Assembly: GCA_963556145.1 (NCBI GenBank)
Contig: OY744464.1
Coordinates: 2,604,001-2,668,000 of the forward strand
Direction: 5' to 3'
Source: Hygrocybe punicea
Taxonomy: Eukaryota; Basidiomycota; Agaricomycetes; Agaricales; Hygrophoraceae
Length of the DNA: 64,000 nucleotides
The notes below the pieces were generated by a model that saw only the letters and a list, made by a program, of their open reading frames with translations, made no database searches and was not told the origin of the DNA. Position numbers and translations under genes: made by a program. The stretch's first letter is position 1. Each line of letters begins with the position of its first letter. Positions 46,513 through 56,275 of the stretch are shown piece by piece.

Positions 46513-48058
46513 CTACTTTCCCAGAAGTCCTTCTATGGTGCTAAACAGACTGAGTCCTAACTTCCATCTAGCCGGCCCCTCGGCTTCTAAGTCTGCCTTC
46601 CTCTCCTTGTTAGTAAAAAGCAGTTGACGAACACTCTGAAAGCCATAATCCACCCATCTAAACAAACCCCCTGCCGTATACTGCGTGAATGACATTCGTG
46701 TTTCTGCTATTTGGATTGAGGTGTTGGAGTGGCGGAAAATGGCAGAAGGAATGAGGGCTGTTGTTCCAGCAGGGAATTCGATGACCTTCTTCAAGTCCCA
46801 CAGAATGAGATGGTCTCCAAGTTTGGGGTTGAAGTTTCCTAGTGCCGTAATGGAACATATTCCGAATGCGAGGTTCTTGAAGTCGATGTGATCGAAACAT
46901 ACAGTCTGAGGTCCAAAATTGAAGGTGCTCGTCGACTAGATGCTGTTGCTGAAGGCACGTTCCAGTTGTGGATACTTCTCATATAGTTCTCCCATTTTTT
47001 GCTGATAGTAAGCATACAGTTTGGGCATCCAAGTCGCAAATGACGCCGATGAAAAACCGGCGATTCGTTGTATGGCACCGTGCTGTCTGAGGAATTCGAG
47101 AGCTTTGGAATCCTTTGCACTATTGCAAAGGTTTCCAGGGAACTGTGTAGCAAGTCAGTGAACTAATCAGCAAGATAAGAAGTGTGGTGCTCACGGGCTG
47201 ACCTCCCCCATAGGATGCTCTGTGGGGTAGGACTCTGAAGTCACCACGTCTATGGTTTTCATCCATAGCCGAGAAGGAAGCCTTCTTAGCAGCTAATGCC
47301 ATGGCTTCGGCAGCATCCCGGTGTGTCGTCTGACCAAGCTCACCATCCGGTTGACTGACCATGATTGCTACAAGGATACCTTGTTGATTTTTGATAGCAA
47401 GGGAGTCCCTAAACATAAATGATTAACATTGAGTCAAGTATTGGGAATGTAACTTACCTTCCGTCCCAGGTGTGTAGCTCAAACTGGAACTCAGAGTCTG
47501 GACCAACCATTTCTTCTAACGTAAAGGTCCTCCCATACCCCTCCGAGTTGACAGCAGTGTACCCAACTTTGGTGACTGGAGCATTGTTGAAATTGAGCTG
47601 GCCACAGATGTTCTGGGCACTTTTGATGTGGTTTTTAATTGTAGAAGGATGGATGGTGTAATCTCTGAAGGAGCGATTTTTACGATCTTGTTGTTGTTTG
47701 ATTTGTCGTCTTTTCTTGCCACCTAGTTTCTGATGCTTGACTACTGACGTAGCGGTTCGTTTATGAGGGATGTGGGTGGATGTGGAAGGTGTGGGGGAGT
47801 TATTTTCACTAGAGCTGAGTTCTACATCAGATTCATGATCAAGAGGATTGTTTTTTTCAAGTTGAAACAAAGGCTGGAATGGGTATCCCTCGGTATCATC
47901 GTGAGTTCCATTCTCATTTTGAATTGCCTATTCCAGTAAATAGTCAAAGTTGAATGTGTTATCGGCCAAAATGGCACGTGTCTGACAGTTCAAGCTTAGT
48001 AAATATGCATATGCAGGGAAAGAAATGTGTTAAGATATACCATTGATCGGGTCTGCAT
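46513..48058 (-). pseudogene. TET/JBP-like 2OG-Fe(II) dioxygenase gene Y2, with stops
   Basis: Start at 48058 (MQTRSM), stop at 46513. Exon 2 codes LNCQTRAILADNTFNFDYLL and has a premature TAG near 47928. Then come a basic linker (GGKKRRQIKQQQDRK), YTAVNSEGYGRTFTLEEMVG, an intron, PDGELGQTTHRDAAEAMA and, after another intron, ATWMPKLYAYYQQKM...FNFGPQTVCFDHIDFKN (His 46890-46888, Asp 46884-46882), GDHLILWDLKKVIEFPAG, IPSAIFRHSNTSIQIAETR and SFTQYTAGGLFRWV. A second TAG lies at 46936-46938, where Y1 has Trp. HxDxxN and distal His with Arg at +11 are complete, but one Gly of GGH is Asp. In active relatives this would oxidise 5-methylcytosine in nuclear DNA. It is convergent with X2 and divergent from W2. 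The assignment is from motifs. Confidence 0.6.
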
Positions 48059-48229
48059 GCCTTCAGTACACATCAAACACGTTAAACACGTCAAAAGGTT
48101 TTTTCTAACAAATCACGTGATCATATCTCGGGATGTTTGGTATTGATTATTAATAATTGTAATTAATATGAACAACATTTATTTAATAATTAATTTCGTA
48201 TAGTCCACTTCGGGATATAATGTCGAACT

Positions 48230-48990
48230 TGTGGGGGACAATCCCTGTGACCCAGACGGCCACCTCTGGGACATCCATATTCAACTTTGTAGAGGGTTGG
48301 AGTGAATCATGCACAGACTGCATGGTCACAACTCCCGTGGCCCCGACGACCACCCTCCATGATATCCTTAAGCGTTGTGGAGGATGGAGGAGGGCCATGC
48401 ACAGACTGCATGGCCACAACATCCATGGCCCAGATGGCCGTCCCCCCAAGCCACAATCTAGTCTCAACGGAGGTCCGGCAACAGCCTGGACTTGGGCTAT
48501 CAATGGGTCCAGAGAGACTGCCACTTGGGCGAAGCAGCTAGTTACCCTACCTGCTGCCAACGAGTCTCGGCGGAGTTCCGACGAAGTCCCGGTCTCGAGT
48601 CATCGAAGGGTCCGGGGAAACAGCTGGCAGGGGCATGGATACAAACTACTGGAGGGTGGGGGTGAACCACACACAGACTGCATGATCACGACCCCCATGG
48701 CCCAGACGGCCGCCCTCTGACTTCCGCGTTCAACTTTTTAGAGGGTTGGAGTGAATCATGCACAGACTGCATGATCACAACTCCCGTGGCCCCGACGACC
48801 ACCCTCCATGATATCCTCAAGTGTTGCGGAGGATGGAGGAGGGCCATGCACAGACTGCATGGCCACAACATCCATGGCCCAGATGGCCATCCCCCCATGT
48901 CATTTAGGAGGGCAGAAGAGGATCGTGTACCGACTACACAATCACACCTTCTACGGCCCAGATGGCCACCCTCCTATACATTACGAAGTA
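48230..48990. repeat. GC-rich minisatellite, Y2-W2 intergenic
   Basis: About 90-bp units with CACAGACTGCATGG and GGCCCAGATGGCC. A block of two units (48277-48470) is repeated almost unchanged at 48726-48900. It is homologous in reverse orientation to 945-1335 in element 1. Confidence 0.8.
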
Positions 48991-49196
48991 CTATGAACCA
49001 TATAACAGTACTGGATAATATAGAAATCAACAAAAACTCACCTTTATGGTCCGTTTGAATGTGGATGGTGGTTGTCGAAGAGCAAGTGTACAACAACCTG
49101 TGTGGATGTGACATGTCAAAATATAAACACCGGTAATCTTTTCACAAAGTTCGCAAAACTTTACTACGTTACAACTACAAAATAATATAGCACCAC

Positions 49197-49560
49197 TTAC
49201 ATTGGCATGTCATTTGCGATGGCAACGAGATGCCGGGGGTCTAAAAGGGTGGGTCCTTGTTGAAAACGGCGCGGGGAAGTGGTAGTTGGTGGGTAAAAAC
49301 AGCGGTTTTGGGGGTTGAGGCCCATGACGGCGATGGGGGTAAACGCGCACATACGGCAGCTCATTCGCGATGGAAACAAGACGCTGGGGGTCTAAAGGGG
49401 TGGGTCCTTGTCGAAAACAGCACAGAGATGGTGGTTGGTGGGTAAAAACAGCGGTTTTGGGGGTTGAGGCCCATGACGGCGACGGGGGTAAACGCGGACA
49501 TACGGCAGCTCATTCGCGATGGCAACGAGATGCCGGGGGTCTGAACAGGTGGGCCGCTGT
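49197..49560. repeat. Second minisatellite, Y2-W2 intergenic, unit about 150 bp
   Basis: GCGATGGCAACGAGATGCCGG recurs (with changes) at about 49211, 49365 and 49516; each unit also contains GGTAAAAACAGCGG and CCCATGACGGCGA. Two full units and a partial one. No coding role seen. Confidence 0.8.
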
Positions 49561-49884
49561 CAACAATAGAAGGTTCAGTCTTGTTTCGCAGGGTCAAACA
49601 TAAACTCACTGAATTGACCTGAACCCATTTTTTTTTCCTCCGGAGACAGCATTTCTATATCAATAGCCTACAGAAGAGTGATGGAAGTGAGCCAGAAGTA
49701 AATGCATTGGAGTGCAATAGCCTACAGCAGAGCAAGAGATTTGAGCAAGAAGAAAACGCGTTGGAGTGCAACGCGACGCGTCAAACATTCAACATGGTCA
49801 TATATTCCCACAGTTCCCGCAGACAAAAAATTTGTTGTTGGCTGTCCCCTCCGGCGTCGAATCATCATTTTCTCGAAGCAAACC

Positions 49885-51508
49885 ATGGCCCGAATGAAAG
49901 CAACCGCTAAAAAAGTCACCGGTGGTATCGCACCATGCAGAACTGCCCCGCCATCAATCCCTTTAACGCGGGCAGTCCGACTAATTCTGCCTTCTGATGC
50001 CACCATTGCCACGACAACTCCACCCACACTACCCCCCTCCGATGGCAAGAATGAGGTGTGTTCTAGCTTCCGAAACATCTTTGCCTGTAACTGAACAGTT
50101 TTCACAGTTTTGTTACCTATGTGTCAACGGTGGAAATCTCCTTATTTGTGAATACTGTCCCCGAGTAGTCTGTGATCAATGTGTTGCTGTCCACAATCAT
50201 CCCGCTGCACCATCTGCACTTTTCATATGTCCTGCCTGCCATGAGTCCCATTTCAAAGGCACTCCGTACTACGTGAGTCCATTTGTGAGATCCGACAGCT
50301 ATTAGGCTAATTACGATGCAATCATTATTTTAGGCGCTCTATATGTTGAATACTCCTGCCTACGTCAACAATTCCCTTGATCCGATGGCCCACCTTCCAG
50401 CGGTTTCGTCTCCGGTCTGTATCACGACCAGTTTTCAGATGCACGCTCACTCCGAAGTGTCCAATGACACCCTTACCATCCTTCACTTCGTCCTGTCAGG
50501 GACTCCAAATGCCGGCACGCCCGCTAAAGTTCTCACGTCGTACATGTCCAGTTTTCTTAATGAGTCGACTCTCCAGTTCGAAGAGGTGGAATTCGACTTC
50601 ACCAACCCCGCCGACATCGAACCACATGCAAAGCGTGTTGCAGAACTTTACCGTCAATTCCAGTATGTGTTATTCATTGCTAATTCACTAAGTTATTTAC
50701 TCATCTGATTTCATTGATCTGTCAGGTACTGCTTGTCTCGAATGGTAATTTTCGTGACCACTCATTCGCATGATGAAACTGGTGACCTTTTCATTGGGCC
50801 AAACCTGTGCGCGTCCATCACCGAGGTGGGTACATACAGCCTTTTGTTGGTTTTTATGCTTGGCTGACTTTATACCAAGTTTTTTGAGCTACTGATCCCC
50901 CGACGGGTCACGCCTTTTTTCCGTGAGAAGGATGTGACCCTTTGGATGATGTCTTGTGGTGCGCTGGTCAAAATGCCGGACAGCTACAAGGACCTGGCTG
51001 CCGTTGTCAAGCAGTAGGTGGCCCATTAATTGGTTTGACTGGACCTGACATCATCATCGAAAGTTTCAAATTCAACAACCTCATCGCCTTTACCGCCATC
51101 AAATTTCAGCCTATTTTAACTACCAACTTCATTCTTAGCCTCGCGCAATGGACCCTCGTGGAAGGTTTTCGATTCGATCTTGCGATGCGTGACATCCTGC
51201 CCACGACATTTTCACTTAGTCGACACACAGACGTTGTGTACGTACAATTCACTGACGACACGATCAAGGCCACACGATATACATGGTGCCACCCACAAAT
51301 CTGTCCATGGGGTCAAGAACTGCCTCCCCAATGCCTTAATTGTGGTTGAATTCGACCCTGGTCATTTTCTCGCAAGCGGTCAGATGTCCTGGTCACCTGT
51401 GCAAACTGTAGGCATAAGTTGAATTTTGTTCAGCCAACTGGAGAACTGATTTGGTTGGGTGGTGAGATTTTTGGTGGTCGTTGGCTGGTTCGAGATCTCA
51501 ATTTGTAA
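49885..51508 (+). pseudogene. PHD-finger protein gene W2, with frameshift and stop
   Basis: Start at 49885 (MARMKATAKKVTGG). Exons 49885-50055, 50099-50272, 50334-50662, 50726-50825 and 50880-51508. Exon 2 codes a PHD finger: FCYLCVNGGNLLICEYC, PRVVCDQCV, FICPACH (Cys4-His-Cys3-type spacing with the GGxLLxC signature), which in chromatin proteins binds the histone H3 tail. Downstream are ILHFVLSGTP...VLTSYMSSFL, FVTTHSHDETGDLFIGPN, LWMMSCGALVKMPDSYKD and GPDIIIESFKF. A C-terminal zinc-ribbon-like part follows (CPWGQELPPQCLNCG...VTCANC). A frameshift lies near 51010, and an in-frame TGA at 51347-51349 separates the two cysteine pairs. It is divergent from Y2. The PHD call is firm; the rest is unrecognised. 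Confidence 0.72.
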
Positions 51509-51840
51509 CACAATAATTTTTGTTTTTTGTTTTGAATGAATTGATGGATTGAATTGACTTGTGATGTCAAATGCTATGTAATGAAGTAAAGTGAATACAA
51601 TGGCACAGTATAAGGTCAAGCTAGTGCTAAAAAAAATATTTGTATCAGGTACATTTATTTATTATGCCTGTTAATTGGTATAATTTGTTCATTGACTAGC
51701 ATTGATCAACTATTTGAGAGGTAAAATGCAGCAGAGTGACCGGTCTCCAATCAAGGTTGTTGTTAGAAGATGGTCACTGCGGTTGTAAGAGGCCACCCCA
51801 TGTTCCAGTTCCCAACTTTTCACTGCCAACTACCAAATAC
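51509..51840. other. Region without a gene between W2 and the element tail
   Basis: No coding region that I can support; AT-rich 3' flank of W2. Confidence 0.4.
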
Positions 51841-52170
51841 TTGTTTATATGATGCTATGCTTGATACATTATCTGATGCTGATGTTAGACAATGCAGAAA
51901 CAAGTATCTTGTGCTGGCAATATATGCTTAAAGTCATGTGTGGATGGGTGGGTGGCCAAAATTATCTCAATATGTATATGAGATATAAAATAAAAAGTGG
52001 CTGGGCTCAGCGAGTCTACATTAATAACTTTTGCACTAGATTAATGGGTTTGGCAGACTTAGTCTTGCTCCATATGATTTATAAGGTGGCTCTGAATCAA
52101 TTCAGGGCAAAGATTGGAACTTTGGGAAGAACTCGTTCATGCCATGCGAAGCACTGGCCCTCTAAACAAG
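51841..52170 (+). mobile_element. Rep-helicase 3' tail and family-B terminus in element 2
   Basis: Codes the end of the protease domain (MLDTLSDADVRQCRNKYLVLAIYA), then the 3' UTR with GGGTGGGTGG and TTAGTCTTGCTCCATATG, and the terminus GGAAGAACTCGTT, hairpin GCCATGCGAAGCACTGGC and CTCTAAACAAG. It matches the tail of copies B and D but is joined to cargo, not to a helicase gene. Confidence 0.8.
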
Positions 52171-52645
52171 TGACACTTGCAGGAGGCACAAGGCCAATCC
52201 CAGTGACAGCACATTGTGCCCAAGACATTGCAATGATAAAAATCATAAGACATTGTGACAATAATGACATTTTTAACATTTTTGTGAACAGGTTTATGGT
52301 TTTTTTGAAAATAAATGCTGGATGATAATATGGATACGTCAAATATATCTGGAGAAGATGAATAAACAACCTACCAATACAAATTCCAGCAAAAGAAGTA
52401 GTAAAAATCGAAAAAATCCACAAATTTGTATTTAAAGGCTATATATGAATATAATATGTAAACATTTGATCATAGATGGTAAGAGATTCATACCTGAGCC
52501 AGAAAAGATCCACTGTAAGCCTGTAGGTTAAGAAATGAGCTTATACAATCTAAAAAGGTGAAAAAATACGAAATTTCCACATACTTTGAATATTGACAGG
52601 GAGATTGGCTGTCAAGTGATAGATTATGTCAACAAATGATAATTT
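52171..52645. other. Region without a recognised gene
   Basis: AT-rich; nothing supported. The stretch from about 52400 vaguely resembles 53535-53705, on the other side of the palindrome. Confidence 0.3.
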
Positions 52646-53474
52646 ACACAGGGTGCGCAGTAGCATACCATGTCACACAGTATCTTGAAAGTACTTGACA
52701 AGTATACTAAATATCATTACCATAACATTCAACATGGTATTGTAACAGTATTCAGACATAAACTACAATACTTGTGCCCAAATTCATCTGAAGGTATGAA
52801 GGCAAATGAGACTTATACCTTTTCAATAACATCAAGCCTTTTGTTTCACTACTTTTACTGTATCTACAGCAAAGTACTGTATAGTTCAGATAGAATACTT
52901 GCAGCCTAAGATGAATCAAAGTATTAAACTAGTAAGGAAGTTGTGCCACTTTCACTACTAGGATACCTTTTGAATCCTATCAAGATACAGTGTGAAATAG
53001 TATAGTACTGTTGCCATATTGTGGATTTAAGATACTGTTTCAGTACTTTTATTATAATAAAAGTATCTTAAAAGTATTGACACAGTATCTTAAATCCACA
53101 ATATGGCAACAGTACTATACTATTTCACACTGTATCTTGATAGGATTCAAAAGGTATCCTAATAGTAAAAGTGGCCCAACTTCCTTACTGGTTTAATACT
53201 TTGATTCATCTTAGGCTGCAAGTATTCTATCCAAACTATACAGTACTTTGCTGTAAATACAGTAAAAGTAGTGAAACAAAAGGCTTGATGTTATTGAAAA
53301 GGTATAAGTCTCATTTGCCTTCATACCTTCAGATGAATTTGAGCACAAGTATTGTAGTTTATGTCTGAATACTGTTACAATACCATGTTGAATGTTATGG
53401 TAATGATATTTAGTATACTTGTCAAGTACTTTCAAGATACTGTGTGACATGGTATGCTACTGTGCACCCTGTGT
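52646..53474. mobile_element. Large palindromic (foldback) element, about 830 bp
   Basis: The two halves (52646-53055 and 53065-53474) are nearly perfect reverse complements, meeting at about 53060 (TTTTATTATAATAAAAG). Ends read ACACAGGGTGC...GCACCCTGTGT. Flanking TTA on both sides is compatible with a 3-bp target duplication, as in PIF/Harbinger-type elements, but TA is also possible. The two 79-residue mirror-image frames are by-products of the symmetry. Confidence 0.85.
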
Positions 53475-54110
53475 TACACCAATAAAAGACATTACCAGTG
53501 GTCCAAGATACAAAACAGAGCCAGAGAAAAGAAAAAGCATGAAAATCCGAAGAATTTTCGACTTTTTTGTCTATAAAAGGAAATATTATGCCAGCATTGG
53601 ACCCTGAATAGTCTGGGCACATCACCTGATCCAGAAAACATTTTTTCGGAGTCTGAATATGAAAAACTGAGCTTAAATAAGCCAAAAAGGTCAAAAAATG
53701 CGGACTTAAACACACCAAATGGGAAAGGTGGTGGTTCAGGTTCAAGAGGCAAAAGCGCAATAAGGTTCAAAGCCTGGGTTCAAATGGTGATCTGACTAAT
53801 GATTATATAATCATGATTATGTAAGAAAATTGACCAAGACCAAAATTGAAATACAAAGTAATCTAACCATATTGGGTTTGTTTATTTGTATTTGTTTGTT
53901 ATATGACAAGATGATAATATCACTTACAACTATACAGTGATAATATATTGTGTGATACAAAACTACACTACTCACCTGGTAGGAGGTCACTGTGAATACT
54001 GAGGATACACAGTGAGCTCCCCACCAGGTTTGACCGCTTTGGGACAAATAGATACAAACAATCAGCCACAATCTTCGAAATCTACTAAGTCCATACTCTC
54101 TTGTGGTAGA
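53475..54110. other. Region without a recognised gene
   Basis: Nothing supported. AT-rich, with short inverted words such as ATTATATAATCATGATTAT near 53800. Confidence 0.3.
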
Positions 54111-54474
54111 GTGACTCATCACAACCTAACAATTGGTAACGTCGTACATTTATTACTGTCTTCGTTATTCATTTGGATATGCGCTTATCTGATCGTTATC
54201 AGATAACTACTCGTTAGGACTATCATCGTATGTAATCGTCTTTACTCATCGCTGTGTATCCGGGTCTGTCTTCTCTGAGGGACTTACGCTATTGGCTAGT
54301 ACTCATCATTAGTCATCATTGCAGTTTAGTATATATACTTGGTATCCGATGTAGTAGTCACCCCATCGGATTATTACAAGTTTGTATCAGACCTCACCAC
54401 TAGTCTCTCTAAGAAACGACTTTCTTACGAGTGTCAACTAACGTTGCCATCAACCATATAATCCGCTTTTAACA
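54111..54474 (+). mobile_element. Second copy of the 350-bp LTR
   Basis: From about 54133 (AATTGGTAACGTCGTAC) to CCGCTTTTAACA at 54474 it matches the complement of 13630-13979, including the TATATATAC box. The first roughly 20 bases differ from TGTTGG. GTAGA occurs exactly at both sides (54106-54110, 54475-54479), which would be a target duplication, but the left flank does not continue gene X, so a later rearrangement or chance match is possible. Confidence 0.7.
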
Positions 54475-56030
54475 GTAGACAAATTGGAACTGGTCACAGC
54501 CAGCACAGAAGTAAAGACAATATAGGGATTGAAGCTGTAGGAGACAGCCTGGGTAGCGTACTCCACAGATCGCGCACTTTCTGACACGGGGTTGGTCTTG
54601 ACTAAGGTTGGCGATACTCTGGACGGATTCATGAAGACTCCAGATCTCGTAAATGTGATGGCCTCCACAAGACGCCTAAGTACAAATCTAGTTTGAATCA
54701 TGACTTGAAATACAGATCATCGAGAGACATACTTCATGTTTGTGGACGGAAGTATGTCTGGGACATTGCTAAGTGAAAATGGTTCGATGGGATCGATGCC
54801 GGCATTCGAAGTTACCAGAGTCCCTTTGCTAAATTAGCAACAATCAACAATAAAAAATTGTTATCCTAAAAAAAAGCCAGTTGCTCATTGAAGAGGGGGA
54901 AGGTTCTTGTAGGTGTCAACCAACATCGGGTCCATCAGTTCTGCCAAGAGAACCTCACATTCGACCAGACCACCATGAGACTTGACAAAGCTTTTTCTAC
55001 GAGAGTAATACGTAGCTCATTTATGGTAACCAAGCAAGCAAGCAAGTACTTACGATTCTGGAAAATCCTTCATACAGTATTCAATGGCTCCTTTGAACAC
55101 AAAAATTACCCTCCAATGCCACAGGTAGCACAAAATCTGAATAGACAGAAGGTTGCTCATATATCTCAAGACCTCTCATACCAATTTTTAAAGAAATCTG
55201 TTCATACTGGAATGTTTTATGGTCAAAACATTAGTGTTCAAAGGAGTGATCAGATTTCTCTCTACTTTATGAATATTCAGTTTCTAATTTTATTGGTGGT
55301 TCTGAATAAAAAACAATATCTAGATAGGTTCAGATAATACACTGAAGGAATTAGAACATTTTTTAGCAGTAGAAATCAGTACAGAATCAATTATATCAGG
55401 GTGTTCAAAGGACTGGTAGTGTTCAAAGGAGCCATTGAACACTGTATATACCAGGTCTTCCTTTGGTTTCTTGGATGACGATGAACTAGTAGGCATAGTA
55501 CCAGCTGAATTAGTTTGCATTTACAATCAGAAGGATCACCTACCGAAAGACGTCCTCTTCAGGTGAATCAACCCTTGTATGGGAGACCTGTTGAGAAGAT
55601 GCCTTTTGAGGGGACATCTTGTGAGGGGACGTCTTTTGAGGGGATGTCTTTTGAGGACTCTGTTTTTGAGGAGACCTTTAAGTCAAATGGATGTATGAGA
55701 ATAGACGAAGTAGGTGAAAAACTAAATACTAGTACTTACTTGGATTGAGAAGTCAAAGGACTGTTAAAGTATATATAACAATATTAGACAACCAATGGAT
55801 CGAAGCAAAGTTACGTACGATGTGGTGACTTCTTGTTCAGAGTGATCGGAGGATGATTCAACTCGGGCTTTCTTTGCAGAGCGAGAAGTATTGCCAGTCG
55901 TTGCAATGCTTCTGTTGATCAGATAGACCATAAGATATGCTAAATAACCATAATAGTTGACACACCGTTTTCCTGGTTTTCCTTTCTTGGGCTTTGGCGA
56001 GGGTGTATTCTCATCTCTAGTAAAATAATC
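54475..56030 (-). pseudogene. Gene X3: interrupted copy of the orphan X gene
   Basis: Minus-strand copy of X2, from the intron before EDENTPSPKPKKGKPGKR (56030) to GSNLSTV (54475), with the same exon-intron pattern and high identity to 44400-45580. It is cut on one side by the LTR at 54474 and on the other by Rep-helicase copy D, inserted in the intron at TT|GATTATTTTACTAG. It carries a 370-bp MITE not found in X2. Exons before that intron would be beyond 64000. Confidence 0.82.
55075..55444. mobile_element. 370-bp Tc1/mariner-type MITE in X3
   Basis: Terminal inverted repeats of 26 bp starting CAGTGTTCAATGGCTCC (one mismatch between ends), flanked by TA on both sides. The uninterrupted sequence GTATATATGGAGG in X2 shows the empty site. 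There is no coding capacity. Confidence 0.88.
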
Positions 56031-56275
56031 AACTTGTTTAGAGGGCCAATGCTTCGCATGGCATGAACGAGTTCTTCCTAAAGTTCCAATGTTTGCTTTG
56101 AGTTGATACACTGCCACCTCATAAATAATATTGAGCAAGACTAAGCCCATCACTCCCACCCAGTATTCTAGTGCAAAAGTTGTTGTTGTAGACTTGCTCA
56201 GCCCAACCTCTTTTTATTTCATATCTCATAAAAATTTAGAGAAAAATTTGGCTACCCACCCACCCACATATAACT

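Larger units (their letters stand above)
40884..52170 (+). mobile_element. Cargo-carrying Helentron/Helitron2-like element 2, 11.3 kb
   Basis: 5' end at 40884 (ATGAGTTCTTCC, palindrome split by a 227-bp foldback insert), subterminal region as in element 1, then genes Z2 (-), X2 (+), Y2 (-), W2 (+), and a 3' tail copied from an autonomous element: the last codons of the protease domain (51849-51930), its 3' UTR and the terminus GGAAGAACTCGTT-hairpin-CTCTAAACAAG ending at 52170, next to T. The 12-base asymmetric terminal repeats (5' GAGTTCTTCC, 3' GGAAGAACTC) are complementary and carry the family-B-specific CC. This is the structure expected of a rolling-circle element that captured host genes. 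The proposed single unit rests on end pairing; the sequence to the left matches a Rep-helicase 3' UTR while the right flank does not obviously continue it. Confidence 0.65.

Noticed and set aside
52670..53450. Pair of identical 79-residue proteins on opposite strands
   Set aside because: They are mirror images caused by the palindrome 52646-53474; no other sign of coding.
53817..54122. Copia gag fragment beside the LTR
   Set aside because: The frame has no zinc knuckle or other gag-like motif and no primer-binding site or polypurine tract could be placed next to the LTR.
44114..56030. Local inverted duplication of 44.4-45.6 kb onto 54.5-56.0 kb
   Set aside because: X3 is cut by copy D in a way that implies the rest of the gene lies beyond 64000, so X3 is more simply another X copy, not a tandem inverted duplicate. 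Not fully excluded.
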